A stretch of DNA of 64,000 nucleotides. It comes from Aureococcus anophagefferens. Taxonomy: Eukaryota > Sar > Pelagophyceae > Pelagomonadales > Pelagomonadaceae. A program made the translations under genes and the position numbers. The stretch lies in NCBI RefSeq assembly GCF_000186865.1, contig NW_008705572.1:579384-643383 (forward strand). The letters are read 5' to 3'. Shown here piece by piece: positions 9,672 to 19,627 of the stretch (position 1 is the first letter of the stretch; each line of letters starts with the position of its first letter). Under the pieces are notes generated by a model. It saw only the letters and a program-made list of their open reading frames with translations. It was not told where the DNA came from and ran no database searches.

Positions 9672-10784
9672 ATGCGCGCCATCGTCGTGCTCGCGGCGTG
9701 CGCCAGCGGCTTCCGCAGCCCGCGCGCGCTGACGGCGCGGCCGCGCCGCGCGGCCGTCCCGCAGCCGCGCCGCGTCGCCGCGCGGATGACGTCGATGCCC
9801 GAGCTGGCCCTCGCGTGCACGGTGCCGACGTGCCTCGGGTTCTGGAAGCGCGAGTACGGCGTGAGCTACGCCTACGGCCTCAGCATCGCGGCGGCGGCCG
9901 CGCTCGTGCTCGGGGAGGGCCCCGCGAGCCCCATCGCCGTGAAGCACTGCTGGGCGCACATCGCCTACGGCACGCGGCTCTGCGCCTTCCTCTTCTGGCG
10001 CGAGCTCACCGTGCCGCGGTTCCGCGAGTTCCGCGAGAAGATCGAGATGTCCGCGCCGGCGGGCGGGCGGCGCCGGCGCGCGCCCTTCATCCTCGGCTGC
10101 TCGTTCCTCTACTTCGCCATGTCCGTGCCCCTGGTCATGTCCGCGCGCGCGCCGGCGCCGACGGGCGCGACGCGGGCCGCCGCGGCCGCGCTCGCGAACG
10201 CCGCGTGGTTCGGCTTCTGGGTCGCCGCGGTCGGCGACGCGTGGAAGTACCTCGCCAAGGCGTCGCGGGGCGCGTCCGTGCTCGTCACGGGCGGCCCCTA
10301 CGCCGTCCTGCGCCACCCGAACTACCAGGGCGAGCAGCTGCTCTGGGCCGCGAGCGCGGCCCTCGGCGTCGCCGTCGCGCCGACGTCGTTCCTCTCGATC
10401 GCGGCCGCGGTCGTCGGCTGCGCGGGCATCCAGTTCGTCCTCATGCAGGCGACGACGGGCCTCAACGCGCGCCAGGACGTCGAGTACGCCAACTGGCCGG
10501 CCTTCAACGCCTGGCGCGCCTGGCGGGGCTTCGAGCTCCCCAAGCCGCGCGGCTACGACGACGACCGGGGCTACGGCGGCGGGGGCGGCGGGCCGCCGAA
10601 CGCGCCCTACGTCCCGCCCACCTTCCCGCCGCCCACCTACGGCGGCGGGACGCCCAACCCTCCGCCGCCCACCTACCGACCGCCTCCGACGGCCGCCCCT
10701 CCGCCCGCCTACCGGCCGCCCACCGGCGGCGAGGACCCCCCGGCGGCGCCCGGCTACGGCGGCGGCACCGGTACGCTGTACTGA
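9672..10784 (+). CDS. Plastid-targeted DUF1295 / steroid 5-alpha-reductase-like membrane protein
   Basis: A single exon encodes 370 residues from the ATG at 9672. A hydrophobic signal (MRAIVVLAACASGF) with a small-residue/Phe cleavage point, followed by an Arg/Ala/Ser-rich stretch, suits bipartite targeting into a secondary plastid. Several membrane segments follow. LVTGGPYAVLRHPNYQGE, with RHPNYQGE at 214-221, is the signature of the DUF1295/isoprenylcysteine methyltransferase-like fold. The C-terminal 80 residues are a Gly/Pro/Tyr-rich tail (PPTYGGG, PPTYRPP repeats), unusual for the family. The substrate is unknown; lipid or quinone metabolism would be typical. Confidence 0.75.
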   Translation: MRAIVVLAACASGFRSPRALTARPRRAAVPQPRRVAARMTSMPELALACTVPTCLGFWKREYGVSYAYGLSIAAAAALVLGEGPASPIAVKHCWAHIAYGTRLCAFLFWRELTVPRFREFREKIEMSAPAGGRRRRAPFILGCSFLYFAMSVPLVMSARAPAPTGATRAAAAALANAAWFGFWVAAVGDAWKYLAKASRGASVLVTGGPYAVLRHPNYQGEQLLWAASAALGVAVAPTSFLSIAAAVVGCAGIQFVLMQATTGLNARQDVEYANWPAFNAWRAWRGFELPKPRGYDDDRGYGGGGGGPPNAPYVPPTFPPPTYGGGTPNPPPPTYRPPPTAAPPPAYRPPTGGEDPPAAPGYGGGTGTLY

Positions 10785-10920
10785 GGAAAAGCTCCCTCTA
10801 GCCGACTAAGCGATGTTCGGCGGCGCGGCCATCGCCATTTCCGCGTTCCGCAGCGAGGGACGCAGCCGGTCGCGAAACCGCATGCGGACGTCGTCGAGGC
10901 ACGGCAGACTGAAGGTCACC

Positions 10921-11454
10921 TCAAAGTAAGGCTCTTCGTTTAGATGACCCCGCCGAGAAGAGGTTGTTCAGCGCCGCGCCGACGCCCGTCGCGCACGACA
11001 GGTGCGCCGCGTCGACGCACGTTTTCACGACGCGCGCCGACAGGAACGCCGCGAGCGGCGCGCGCAGCGCGTCCTGGCCCTCCATGGGGCCGTAGTTCGC
11101 GACCCAGTCGGGCAAGTCGTGTAAACACGCCTCGACCTTGGGTTTCAGTGTGCGCCACGCGAGCTTGTTCTCCGCGACGGCGAGGAGGACGACGCCCTCG
11201 CCGGTCGCGCGGTCGTAGGGATGCTCGAAGCCCGCGATGAGGCCGCCGATGTAGGGCAGCGGCGGCTGGTTCAGGCGCAGGCCCCGGCTCGAGATGCCCT
11301 CCTGGGACAGCGCGAGCTCCTTCGCCTTGCGCTGCCGCCGCCGCTGGCGCCTGCGCTCCTTGCGTTGCCGCGCTTGCTGCACGACGGCGGCGGCCGCGAC
11401 GAAGCCCAAAGCTGTGATGATGACGGCGTAGGGCGGCGGAGGCTTCGCAGCCAT
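10921..11454 (-). pseudogene. N-terminal fragment of a class I/II aminotransferase
   Basis: The frame from the ATG at 11454 encodes 177 residues: a membrane anchor (YAVIITALGFVAAAAVV), a basic stretch, then GISSRGLRLN, YIGGLIAG, LLAVAENKLAW and YGPMEGQDALRAPLAAFLS. This series is the start of the PLP aminotransferase / ACC synthase-like fold. The protein stops shortly after VGAALNNLF, before the region that would hold the PLP lysine and the substrate arginine. The convergent gene ends at 10784, so no room remains for the missing two thirds. A further open stretch, 10922-10813 (VTFSLPCLDDVRMRFRDR), lies in another frame and might be a replacement tail. It is probably a truncated, catalytically dead gene. 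Confidence 0.55.
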
Positions 11455-11770
11455 CGCGCAGCGTCGAAAGGTGTCGTCTTCTTGTGCTTTGCACCTGCGC
11501 AGCTCGAAGGTGTTGCGTCTTCTGCCCCCCGCACGACGTCGTCGGTGGCGGCGCGAGAGAGAATTGCGCAAGGTTTGGAACCGTCTCGAGCGGGCAGCGC
11601 CATCGAAAGTAATCGGCGTTGGAGTTGAGGCGCACGGTGACCGCACGGTGCGCTCCTCCGTTTCATGAAGACGACGTTGCCGTTTGTCCAGAGCGTCTGG
11701 GCCAGCGGAACGTCGCACATCGTCGACAATTGACGCCCGGCGCGGCGCGTCCGCGTTCCCCGCCGCGCTC
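11455..11770. other. Divergent intergenic spacer
   Basis: This spacer of 316 bases lies between the start codons of the aminotransferase fragment (minus) and the HNH-like gene (plus). Open frames here continue from the neighbours but lack supported starts or motifs. I see no convincing promoter element. Confidence 0.5.
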
Positions 11771-13950
11771 ATGTCGCTCCGCAGCTCACAACACAAGCGC
11801 GGCCGAGGCGTCGACGGTCCGACGCTCGGCGCCGAGCTCGGGCAAACGGCCGTTGATATATACGACGACGACGACGACGACGACGCCCCCGCGGCGAAGC
11901 GCCCCGCCCCCGCGGCGACGGCGGCGGAGTCCGACTGGGAGTCGCAGAACAACGGCGCGCCGCCGCGGCGGTCGCCCCGCCCCGGCGTCGCCGCCGCGCG
12001 CGCGCCGTTCGCGCTGCTCGAGTCGTCGCCGCCCGCGTCGCGGTCGCCCGAGGAGACCGCGGACCCGGCGTGGCGCGCGCTGGAGCGGGTCGGGGGCCGC
12101 AACAACTTCGGCGGGGCGAAGCTCGTCGAGCGGTTCGCGGATTTGGACACGTACTTCCCGAAGGCCGCGCGGCTGCTGCGGCTCTGCGACGCGGGCGACG
12201 GCGTGGGCTACCGGCGGGCGATGCAGGTCTGGGAGGGCCGCGGCCGCAAGGGCGCGGAGAAGGCCCGCCAGGTCAACGAGCACCTGCGGGCGCGGCAGGC
12301 GACGACGTACGCCCTCGTCGGGCCGTCGTCGCCGACGAGCCGCGCCTCGCCGCCGCCCCTGTTCGAGATCGTCGAGCTCCTGCAGCGCGAGCTCAACCTC
12401 CAGGGCTGCGCCGCCGACGTCGTCGCCAAGGCCTGCGCGGAGCTCGACGTCGCCGCGGACAAGGGCTCGCTCGTGGACCGCGCCGAGCGCTGCTGGGACG
12501 TGCTCTACGGCGGCAACGGCCGCGGCGTCGAGGTCGGCGCCGTCGAGCGCGCGTTGACGGTGCGTTTGCCGAAGCCCGGCGCGCTGGACGAGGAGGAGTT
12601 CCAGCTCAAGGCGCGAGGCCTCGAAGCTGCCGCGCGGAAGTCCCTTCGTCAAGACGCGGCGTTCCTCTCCGAGATCGCGGAGACCAGGGCAGCAAAAGAG
12701 AGCGAAATTCCCAACTTCAAAGGCTCCGATCTCGGCCGTTTTCCACTCGTTTCGGCTGATTTTTGGACGAGCGATCATCTCTCGGAACGGTCTCGAAGCG
12801 TGGATGCTTTTCCCGGAACGCGCGCGCGCGGAACACTCACGTTGAAGCGACGTTGAATCACCCTTTTGCTGCCCAGGCGGAGACGCGCGACCGCCTCGCC
12901 CTCGAGGAGGCGCGGGCGAACGTGTCGCGCGCGTCGCCGCACGACTACGTCGGTGACCTGCTCCCGGACCAGCGCCTCAACGAGATCACGCGCGAGTGCT
13001 CGAAGTCGCGGGTGAAACTGACGATCGAAATGTTCGTGCCGCCGCGGCATGATGTCACGGTGCGGCGCGACTTCGACGCGGCGTGCGACGCGTGGCTCGC
13101 CGCCCGCGCGGCGGGCGACGCGGACGCCAAGGCCAAGGCCAAGGCGGACATCCTGCGGCTCGCGACGGACACGTCGTTGCAGGTCCGCGACGCGGACTGG
13201 CTCCGGGACCGGGACCCGTACGGCGAGTCGAGCCTGCGGAAGCGGCTCATGGACGTGGCGCGCCGCGCGGGCGGCCCCAAGTGCGGCTGCGGCAAGTGCA
13301 AGGGCATCAACCTCGCGTCCGTCGAGAACCGGGGCCTCCTGGACTTCGACCACGCCGGCAAGGAGAAGAAGCGCGACGCGGCGGGCAGGCTGATCCAGCC
13401 GTGCGAGGTCGACAAGTTCGGCTCGCGCGGCGAGCTCGTCGACGAGTGGACCGCGTGCAATGCAATCTGCGCGGTCGGCCACCGGTGCAACACGCAGGAC
13501 GAGATCAACGCGGCGAAGCTCGCGCGGCGCGCGTTCGCGGAGCTGAGCGACGGCGCCGTGACCACGGAGCAGCGCGCGGACCGCGAGGCCAAGGTCATGT
13601 TCAACAACGAGGTCAAGCGCGGCATCGGCGCGTGCGCGTACTGCGGCCTCAGGGTCATCGAGGGGTACGAGTCCGCATTCGACCTCGCGCACAAGATGGG
13701 CTACGAGTTCCTGAAGTACCGCGGCGCCGTAGGCGACGGCATGGCCGGCCTCTGCGCCAACGGCGCGCGCTTCAGCGAGGAGTGGCTCGACGCCTACTTC
13801 GCCGAGCTCGCCATGTGCATCATGCTCTGCGCGAACTGCCACCGCAAGGAGGACACGAACAAGGCGTACGAGCGGGACGTCGAGGAGCGCTTCGCGCGCC
13901 TCGCGTACCTCGCCGTCAAGCTCGAGCGCCTCGACGCCCAGCGCGCGTGA
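11771..13950 (+). CDS. HNH-endonuclease-like zinc protein
   Basis: Exons 11771-12676 and 12877-13950 join to 659 residues across introner C (GC-AG). I use the ATG at 11771 (MSLRSSQHKRG); earlier in-frame codons are not ATG. The N-terminal third is acidic and low-complexity, followed by a helical domain with a KLVERFADLDTYFP block. The C-terminal half holds two zinc-type modules. Near 437-450 is CGCGKCKG followed by LLDFDHAGKEKK; near 554-622 is CAYCGLRV, AFDLAHK and LCANCHRKED. The D-H plus CxxC pattern resembles HNH/McrA-type nucleases. This may be a DNA-acting enzyme in the nucleus. The nuclease reading is inferred and catalytic competence is not shown. Without splicing, a TGA in the element would remove the whole HNH-like half. 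Confidence 0.65.
12685..12876 (+). mobile_element. Introner element C (192 bp) with GC donor
   Basis: The 192-bp element has a perfect 8-bp duplication GCGGAGAC (12677-12684 and 12877-12884). In gene sense the intron runs 12677-12876, 200 nt, starts with GC from the duplication and ends with AG from the element. Splicing gives LSEIAETRDRLAL. No GT occurs at the required position, so this insertion appears to have made a GC-AG intron. Confidence 0.92.
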
Positions 13951-14133
13951 ACCCGCCGTCGGTCCACAGGCCCGCCCCCACACCTTTTGCGAAGCCAGTA
14001 CGGGGGAAAGGGTCATAAGCTTAGTACTGCGTACGCGGCTGTCCCGACGCCGCGCGGTCGCCCGTAGACGTCGTCGTTGCCCCAAGTTTTAGCGAGTGCA
14101 CTACAGCTGTAATCCGGCATAGGACTCGGCATA

Positions 14134-15537
14134 TTACGAACCACCTTCCTCGACCACCCGCGCCACGACCTCCAGGAGCGCCGGCGTCGGCGACACGAGC
14201 ATGTCGCTCTTCATGTAGCGCGCCATCGACGCGCCGCCCATGCGGAGCAGCCGGCCGACGGGCTCGCCGGACGCGTCCGCGGCCGCGACGAGGCGGTCGA
14301 CCTCGATGACGGTCTTCGCGCGGCGGACGCGCCGCAGGTTCGCGCGGACGGCGTCGCCATCGCCGGCCGCGCCGACGGAGAGCCGCGGCGCCGCCTCGCT
14401 CTGGTCCGCCGCGGCCGCGAGGCTCGCGTAGTCGCCGAAGCCGCCGACGGCGCCCAGGAGGCACGCCGTCAGCCACGCGCTCTTCGCGCCGCCGGCGCCG
14501 CCGAACCAGTTGAGCTTCCCCGCCCAGCTCGGGTTCTCGCGGCCCGCGTTGCCGATCTTGCCGATGCAGCACGGCGACACGGCGAACGGCGCCGCGTTGC
14601 GCGCCGCGAGCCCGAGCGCCGCGTCCGTCGCCCCGCCGCACGCGTGCAGGGAGATGACGACGTCGCAGGGGCCGTCGTAGGCGTTGATGTCGCAGGCGAG
14701 CGCGTCGACGTTCGCCGCGCCGGCGGCGGACGCGCGCTCGAGCAGCAACGCGACGGCGCGCGGCTTGATGTCGAGCCCGACGAACGTGGTCTTCGGGAAG
14801 CGGTGGGCCAGCGGCCGGACGAGGTTGCCCGAGGAGCAGCCGCAGTCGACGACGGTCTTGCCGTCGAGATCCGCGAGGAGCGGCAGCACGGCCGCGAATT
14901 CCGCGACCTGCGCGCGTTTCCGCGCGCCGCGGGCCGTGTTGGCGAGTGCCGCGCCGCTGCGCGCGGGGTCGCAGCCCGCGGCCATGGCGTCCCAGGCCAT
15001 GGACGCGTCGGCCTCCGCGCGCAGCGCCTCGGGCAGCGCCCAGTGGCACCGCTCGAACCACGCGCCGCCGCCGCCGGCGACGTCGAGGCCCGCGGGCGCC
15101 GCGACGCGCGCCAGCGTGCCGTCGAGCGCCTCCATGCCGCGGAAGCGCCGCGCGCGCTTCGCCTCGGTCCGCGCGCGCGCCCGCGCGGCGGCGCGCGCGA
15201 CCTCGTCCGGCGACGGCGGCGGCGGCGCGGCCGCGGCCGGCGCCGCGGGCGCCTCGAGGGCCCCGAAGACGCGGCGCTCGAAGCCGGGCAGCCGCAGGCC
15301 GCGCGCGACGCTCGCGGCGCAGGCCGCGGCGGCCGCCGCGTCGACGAACTGCAGCAACGCCGTGCCGTCGTGGCCGGCTGGAGTCGTGCGCACCTCTGGC
15401 GGCGTTGCAAGGTTACTGAAGGTGTTTTCCAGTTCTGCCGTCAGCTCGTCGGCACTCAGAGCGTACGGCAGTGAGCGCAAGCGCACGTGCGTCGTCGCGG
15501 CAGGCTGCGCCATTGCAGGCTCTGTCGATGAACCCAT
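14134..15537 (-). CDS. RRM-like / Rossmann methyltransferase (Methyltransf_32 type)
   Basis: A single exon encodes 467 residues; the start is the ATG at 15537, with a second possible ATG at 15513. An RRM-like fold occupies about residues 18-85 (THVRLRSLPYALSADEL, then GTALLQFVDAAAA). The methyltransferase core starts near 225 with VVDCGCSSGNLVRPLAHRFP (motif I), then FVGLDIKPRAVALL. DVVISLHACGGATDAAL and PFAVSPCCIGKIG, in the second half, are typical of the GSTCD/METTL25-like Methyltransf_32 family. S-adenosylmethionine use is expected; the substrate, possibly RNA or a protein, is unknown. It is divergent from CLP1 with only 81 bases between the start codons, so the two probably share a promoter. 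Confidence 0.75.
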   Translation of the reverse strand: MGSSTEPAMAQPAATTHVRLRSLPYALSADELTAELENTFSNLATPPEVRTTPAGHDGTALLQFVDAAAAAACAASVARGLRLPGFERRVFGALEAPAAPAAAAPPPPSPDEVARAAARARARTEAKRARRFRGMEALDGTLARVAAPAGLDVAGGGGAWFERCHWALPEALRAEADASMAWDAMAAGCDPARSGAALANTARGARKRAQVAEFAAVLPLLADLDGKTVVDCGCSSGNLVRPLAHRFPKTTFVGLDIKPRAVALLLERASAAGAANVDALACDINAYDGPCDVVISLHACGGATDAALGLAARNAAPFAVSPCCIGKIGNAGRENPSWAGKLNWFGGAGGAKSAWLTACLLGAVGGFGDYASLAAAADQSEAAPRLSVGAAGDGDAVRANLRRVRRAKTVIEVDRLVAAADASGEPVGRLLRMGGASMARYMKSDMLVSPTPALLEVVARVVEEGGS

Positions 15538-15618
15538 CGTGAGGTGCCTCGCCGCACGGTCGGCAGCGCGACCGCGATCACCGCGACCCGCGCCGCGCCC
15601 GCGCACCGCAGCGCAGCG

Positions 15619-17181
15619 ATGGCCGCAACGAAACAGACGTGGACGCTCGAGGGCGAGAGCGAGCTGCGCCTCGAGGTCGACTTCGACGCCGTCGTCGTCG
15701 TCGTGCTCAAGCAGGGCCTCTGCGAGGTGCTCGGCGTCGAGCTCGCGGCCGGGCGCGAGTACGCCTTCGCCGGCGCCAAGGTGGCGCTCTACAGCTGGCA
15801 CGGCTGCCAGCTCGAGACGCGGGGCGAGTGCGCGTCCGTGTACCAGACGGGCCCCGGCGAGACGACGGCGGCGGCGGCGCTCAACGCGCACAGCTACCTC
15901 GAGACGCGGCGCGACGAGGCGTCGCGCGCCGTGTCCGCCGCCGTCGCCGGCGGCGTGCTGCGGTGCTGCGAGGGCGCGTCGCGCGCGGGGGCCGCGCCCG
16001 TCGCCGAGGGCGCGAGCGCGCTCGCGCCGGCGCTCGCGGCGTTCGCCGCGGGCGCGGGCGAGGACTCGTGCGGCCGCGACTGCCGGGGCCCGCGGGTCAT
16101 GGTCGTGGGCCCGAGCGACAGCGGCAAGAGCACGCTCGCCGCGACGCTCCTGGGCTACGCGGCGCGGCTCGGCCGCGAGCCGACGTTCGTCGAGCTCGAC
16201 CCGGCGCTCGGCGACTGCGGCGCGCCGCCGGGCGCCGTCGCGGCCGCGCGCGTCACGCGGGAGACGCTGAGCGTCGACGAGGGCTTCGGGTCGCTGGACT
16301 GCGCGCCGCTGAGCTACTGGTTCGGCTACGAGGCGCCGCGGGAGCACCCGGACCTCTACGCGCGCGTCGTCGACGAGCTCGCGGTCGCGGTCGCGGAGAA
16401 GCTCGACGGCGACCGGTCCGCGAACGTCGCGGGCCTGGTCGTGGCGACGTCGTCCTGGGTCGACGGCGACGGCTTCGCGAGCCTGCTGCGCGTCGCGTCG
16501 GCCTTCGCCGTCGACGCGGTGCTCGTGCTCGCGCACGACCGCCTCTTCGCGGACCTGCGGCAGGCGCTGCCGCCGTCCGTCGCCGTCGCGAAGCTGCCGC
16601 GGTCCGGCGGCGTCGTCCAGCGCGACGTCGTCCACCGGCGCCGGGCGAAGCACCGCAAGATCCACGAGTACTTCTACGGGCCCCAGTCGCACGCGCGGAG
16701 CCTCCTCGCGAAGAAGGACGACGACGCGGCGCTCGACAAGCTCCTCGAGGCGACGGCGCCGCCCCTCGCGCCGGCGACGCACGAGCTGCCCTTCCGCGCC
16801 GTGCGCGTCTTCAAGGTCCTCGCGGGCTCCACGGGCGACGACTCCATGCTCCCCGTGGGCCAGGGCTCCATGCTCGAGCCGCTCCAGGTCGTCGCCGTGA
16901 CCGTCTCGCCCGTGCTCGTCCACAACGTCCTCGCGGTCTGCCACCCGGCCAGGGACGGCGACGACGCGGGCGACGACGACGAACACGACGACGCGGCCGC
17001 CGACGCGGCGACGTCGCCGCACCAGCACCTCCTCGGCTGCGCGGCGGCGGGCTTCGTCGTCGTGACGAACGTCAACGTCGAGGCCCAGACCATCACGCTC
17101 CTCGGGCCCTGCTCCGGCGACCTGCCGTCACGGAACCTGCTCCTGGGCAAGCTCGAGTGGATGGAGTCGAACATCGCGTAA
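15619..17181 (+). CDS. CLP1: CLP1, polynucleotide 5'-hydroxyl kinase of the pre-mRNA cleavage complex
   Basis: A single exon encodes 520 residues from the ATG at 15619. The order matches the family: an N-terminal beta domain (WTLEGESELRLEV ... VLGVELAAGREYAF), then the P-loop GPSDSGKST at 164-172. FVELDPALGDCGAPPG, LSYWFGYEAPREHPDLY and the long C-terminal domain ending in LLLGKLEWMES follow. CLP1 acts in the nucleus in mRNA 3' end formation and, in animals, in tRNA splicing. A 15-residue acidic insert (GDDAGDDDEHDD) near residue 455 is lineage-specific. Confidence 0.93.
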   Translation: MAATKQTWTLEGESELRLEVDFDAVVVVVLKQGLCEVLGVELAAGREYAFAGAKVALYSWHGCQLETRGECASVYQTGPGETTAAAALNAHSYLETRRDEASRAVSAAVAGGVLRCCEGASRAGAAPVAEGASALAPALAAFAAGAGEDSCGRDCRGPRVMVVGPSDSGKSTLAATLLGYAARLGREPTFVELDPALGDCGAPPGAVAAARVTRETLSVDEGFGSLDCAPLSYWFGYEAPREHPDLYARVVDELAVAVAEKLDGDRSANVAGLVVATSSWVDGDGFASLLRVASAFAVDAVLVLAHDRLFADLRQALPPSVAVAKLPRSGGVVQRDVVHRRRAKHRKIHEYFYGPQSHARSLLAKKDDDAALDKLLEATAPPLAPATHELPFRAVRVFKVLAGSTGDDSMLPVGQGSMLEPLQVVAVTVSPVLVHNVLAVCHPARDGDDAGDDDEHDDAAADAATSPHQHLLGCAAAGFVVVTNVNVEAQTITLLGPCSGDLPSRNLLLGKLEWMESNIA

Positions 17182-17324
17182 GAAGTGGGGCGAGACCCGG
17201 AGGCGGCCCTCACGGCGCGGGAACGTAATACGAAGTGGGGTTATATGGGTGCGCGTGTTTTTGCGGCGCGCGGGGTTTTGCGGCGCGCGGGTCTCGCTTG
17301 GTCGAAGCCCGGGCGGTGCGCGGC

Positions 17325-18754
17325 CTAGGCGAGGAGGGCGAGGCCGGCCGCCGCGAGCGCGGCGGCGACGGCGCGCGCGGAGGCGCCGTCGGACTCGTCC
17401 GGGTCGTCGTAGATGATGATGGGGTTGTCCGGGGTCGGCGCGGGCTCCGGCGCCGGCACGGGCACCTCCGGGACGGGCTCCGGCGCCGGCACGGGCACCT
17501 CGGGGACGGGCTCCGGCGTGGGCGCGGTCGTCGGCGCGGGCGCGTCGCCGAGGACGTAGACGTCGGCCTCCGTGCCGCCGGTGCCGTCGGGGCAGTTGTT
17601 GAGCTTCTTGTCCGTGCCGCACTCGCCGTCGGCCTCGCACGCGTCGCCGTCGCCGAGACCCTCGGCGTCGCAGGTCTCGAGCGCGGCGACGTCCGCGGGG
17701 CACTCGGACGCGACCGCGGCGCGGAGCCGCTCCGGGCAGGCGCGCGTCGGCCGGGGCGCGGGCGCGGGCGCGTCGCCGAAGCAGCCCGTGCCCTGCTTCG
17801 CGTCGGCCATGCGGAAGACCTCGTCGAACCAGCGGAGGCACTCGTCCGGGTCCGCGTGTTTGCCGTCCGTCGTGTGGTCGTCGAGGTCCTTGTAGCCGTA
17901 GTTGTCGTAGACCTCGACGACGCCGACGCCCGCGTCGCCCATGACGTCGTGGATGACGTCGTTCGCGTCCTCGATGGCGTCGATCCACCCCTCGTCGTCC
18001 TCGCCGCAGCACGAGATCTCGCGGAAGAGCGGCACGTCGACCTTGCTCAGGATGTTGTCCACGAGCTTCTCCAGGGACGCCTTGTAGTCCTTCTCGCAGT
18101 CGTCCTCGCCGAAGTTCCCGCCGCAGTAGCGGTCCGCGTCGTCGTCCTCCTTGAGGTCCCACCAGCCGCTGTTGATCACGGCGATGTCGGCCTTGGCGAC
18201 GTCGCCGGCGATGTCCGCGACGTTCTCCTGCTTCGTGTCGTCGTCGTCGAACCAGGCCTTCTGGAGGAACCAGAACTCGCTCGTCGCGTCGATGTCGTCG
18301 AAGTCCTTCTTGAAGTAGACGCGGTGGCTCTCCTTGACGAAGCTGAAGCGCTTCCAGTCGGTCCACACGCTGTCCTCGTCGTAGTCGCCCTTCTCGCCCA
18401 TCTTCTCGTAGTTCCCGTCGACCTTGTACGTCTTGCCCGTGTCGACGAACCTGCGGGCCGCGCGAGCGTCCGACGGCTCGACGGCCGCGCGCGCGCTCGG
18501 CCCCGGACGCGGGGCTCGCGCTTGTTGAAGACGTAGTAGCAGTCGCGCGAGACGGAGTCCCCCATGAACGCCTGCGCGCGGGGCGTGTGGTTTCGGTTCG
18601 TCGGCGACGAAATCGATCTCCGGAAACCGCCCGTTGAATCGTTCAAATCGCGGATACGCACGATGCTCTTGCCCTCCATAACGCACTTCGCCTCGTCCCA
18701 CGAGACCTTGTCCGCGGCCGAGGCCACGCTCGCTAAGAAAAAAGCGGCGCGCAT
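17325..18754 (-). CDS. Secreted PC-esterase / GDS-type acyl hydrolase, possibly GPI-anchored
   Basis: Three exons (18754-18662, 18571-18516, 18450-17325) give 424 residues. Intron 1 is GT-AG (90 nt); intron 2 needs a GC donor (65 nt) to join YYVFNKRE to FVDTGKTYK. A signal peptide (MRAAFFLASVASAA) precedes AFMGDSVSRD (G35-D36-S37), the block I motif of the DUF231/PC-esterase family. The second catalytic block is DGKHADP around residue 247. These enzymes add or remove acetyl groups on polysaccharides or glycoproteins. Before the C-terminus is a direct repeat built on PEPVPEVPVPA, then a terminal hydrophobic run (AVAAALAAAGLALLA) like a GPI signal. The substrate is unknown. Confidence 0.75.
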
Positions 18755-18953
18755 CCTTGCCGTCCGTTGGCACTTATCCAAATTTGCGCGTCGCCTATTT
18801 TTTGCCGCGAGCATTCTTGCTCTTTCCGCGGCACGGCTAGCCTCGGTCGCTCTATAAGCTCCCAATATTGCTTACAGCCTCTTATCGCGGCCGCGGCAGC
18901 TCTGGTGTGGGCTCTAAGTATAGACGTCAGGTGCTGACCGGGACCGTGGAAGA

Positions 18954-19380
18954 TCACGCTGTGCTTCCCAACCGGTCGACGGCCTGCAGGAACGACACCA
19001 CAGACGCGCCGTACATCGCGTGCCAGTCCTGGAAGAAGTCGAAGCCCGTGACGTCGCTGACGGTCTCCTGGAAGGCGGCGCAACGCTCGGACTGCCGCGT
19101 CTTCGTGTGGCCGCTGTACACGTCCGAACCCCAGCGCCGCCTACGACTCAAAGTCTACGACCCCTGCGCCTCGACGGGCTACGTCTTCGAGCACAAGGCG
19201 TACACTCTGCCACCGGCGAGCTCGTGGTGCGGACGTACTTCACCGCGCCGACGCGCCTCACCGGCTCGCTCGACAAGTACGACGAGAAGAACCAGCTCAC
19301 GCCGTCGGCCTCAGTGTCGGCTCGGGAGCTCGCCACGCTCGCGTCGACAACCGCGAACTTAGTTCGCGCATAGACCAGCT
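18954..19380 (-). CDS. 3' end of an unidentified minus-strand gene
   Basis: An exon 19140-18954 encodes RWGSDVYSGHTKTRQSERC ... FDFFQDWHAMYGASVV and stops at 18954. A 65-nt GT-AG intron (19205-19141) joins it in phase to an upstream frame containing GVSWFFSSYLSSEPVRRVGA. The upstream limit and start codon are not found; 19380 is only where I stop trusting the frame. The plus strand also has G/C-third codons here (VVRTYFTAPTRLTGSLDKYD), but that reading needs a frameshift that no intron can explain, so I prefer the minus strand. I do not recognise the protein. Confidence 0.35.
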
Positions 19381-19627
19381 GCGGACGCAACGGGGCACGC
19401 CGTACTGTCGCAAGAAGGGCGCGAAGCCACGCACCCGGGCGACGCGACGACTCCGGCGCGCGCCGCTCGGCGGCTGGCGCCCAGGCCGAGGACCCCCGGC
19501 GCGAGTCGACGAGGCAAACCGGCCGAGGCCTCGAAGGTGGAGGCCGCGTCGAGGCGGCCGTGACGACGCCTCGACAACGCGAACAGAACCAGCGGCCTCG
19601 ACACCGCGAAACGACCAAAAAACACCC

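Noticed and set aside
19020..19373. Plus-strand gene with codon-biased VVRTYFTAPTRLTG segment
   Set aside because: It needs a frameshift that no intron can explain, while the minus strand joins in phase with a normal 65-nt GT-AG intron.
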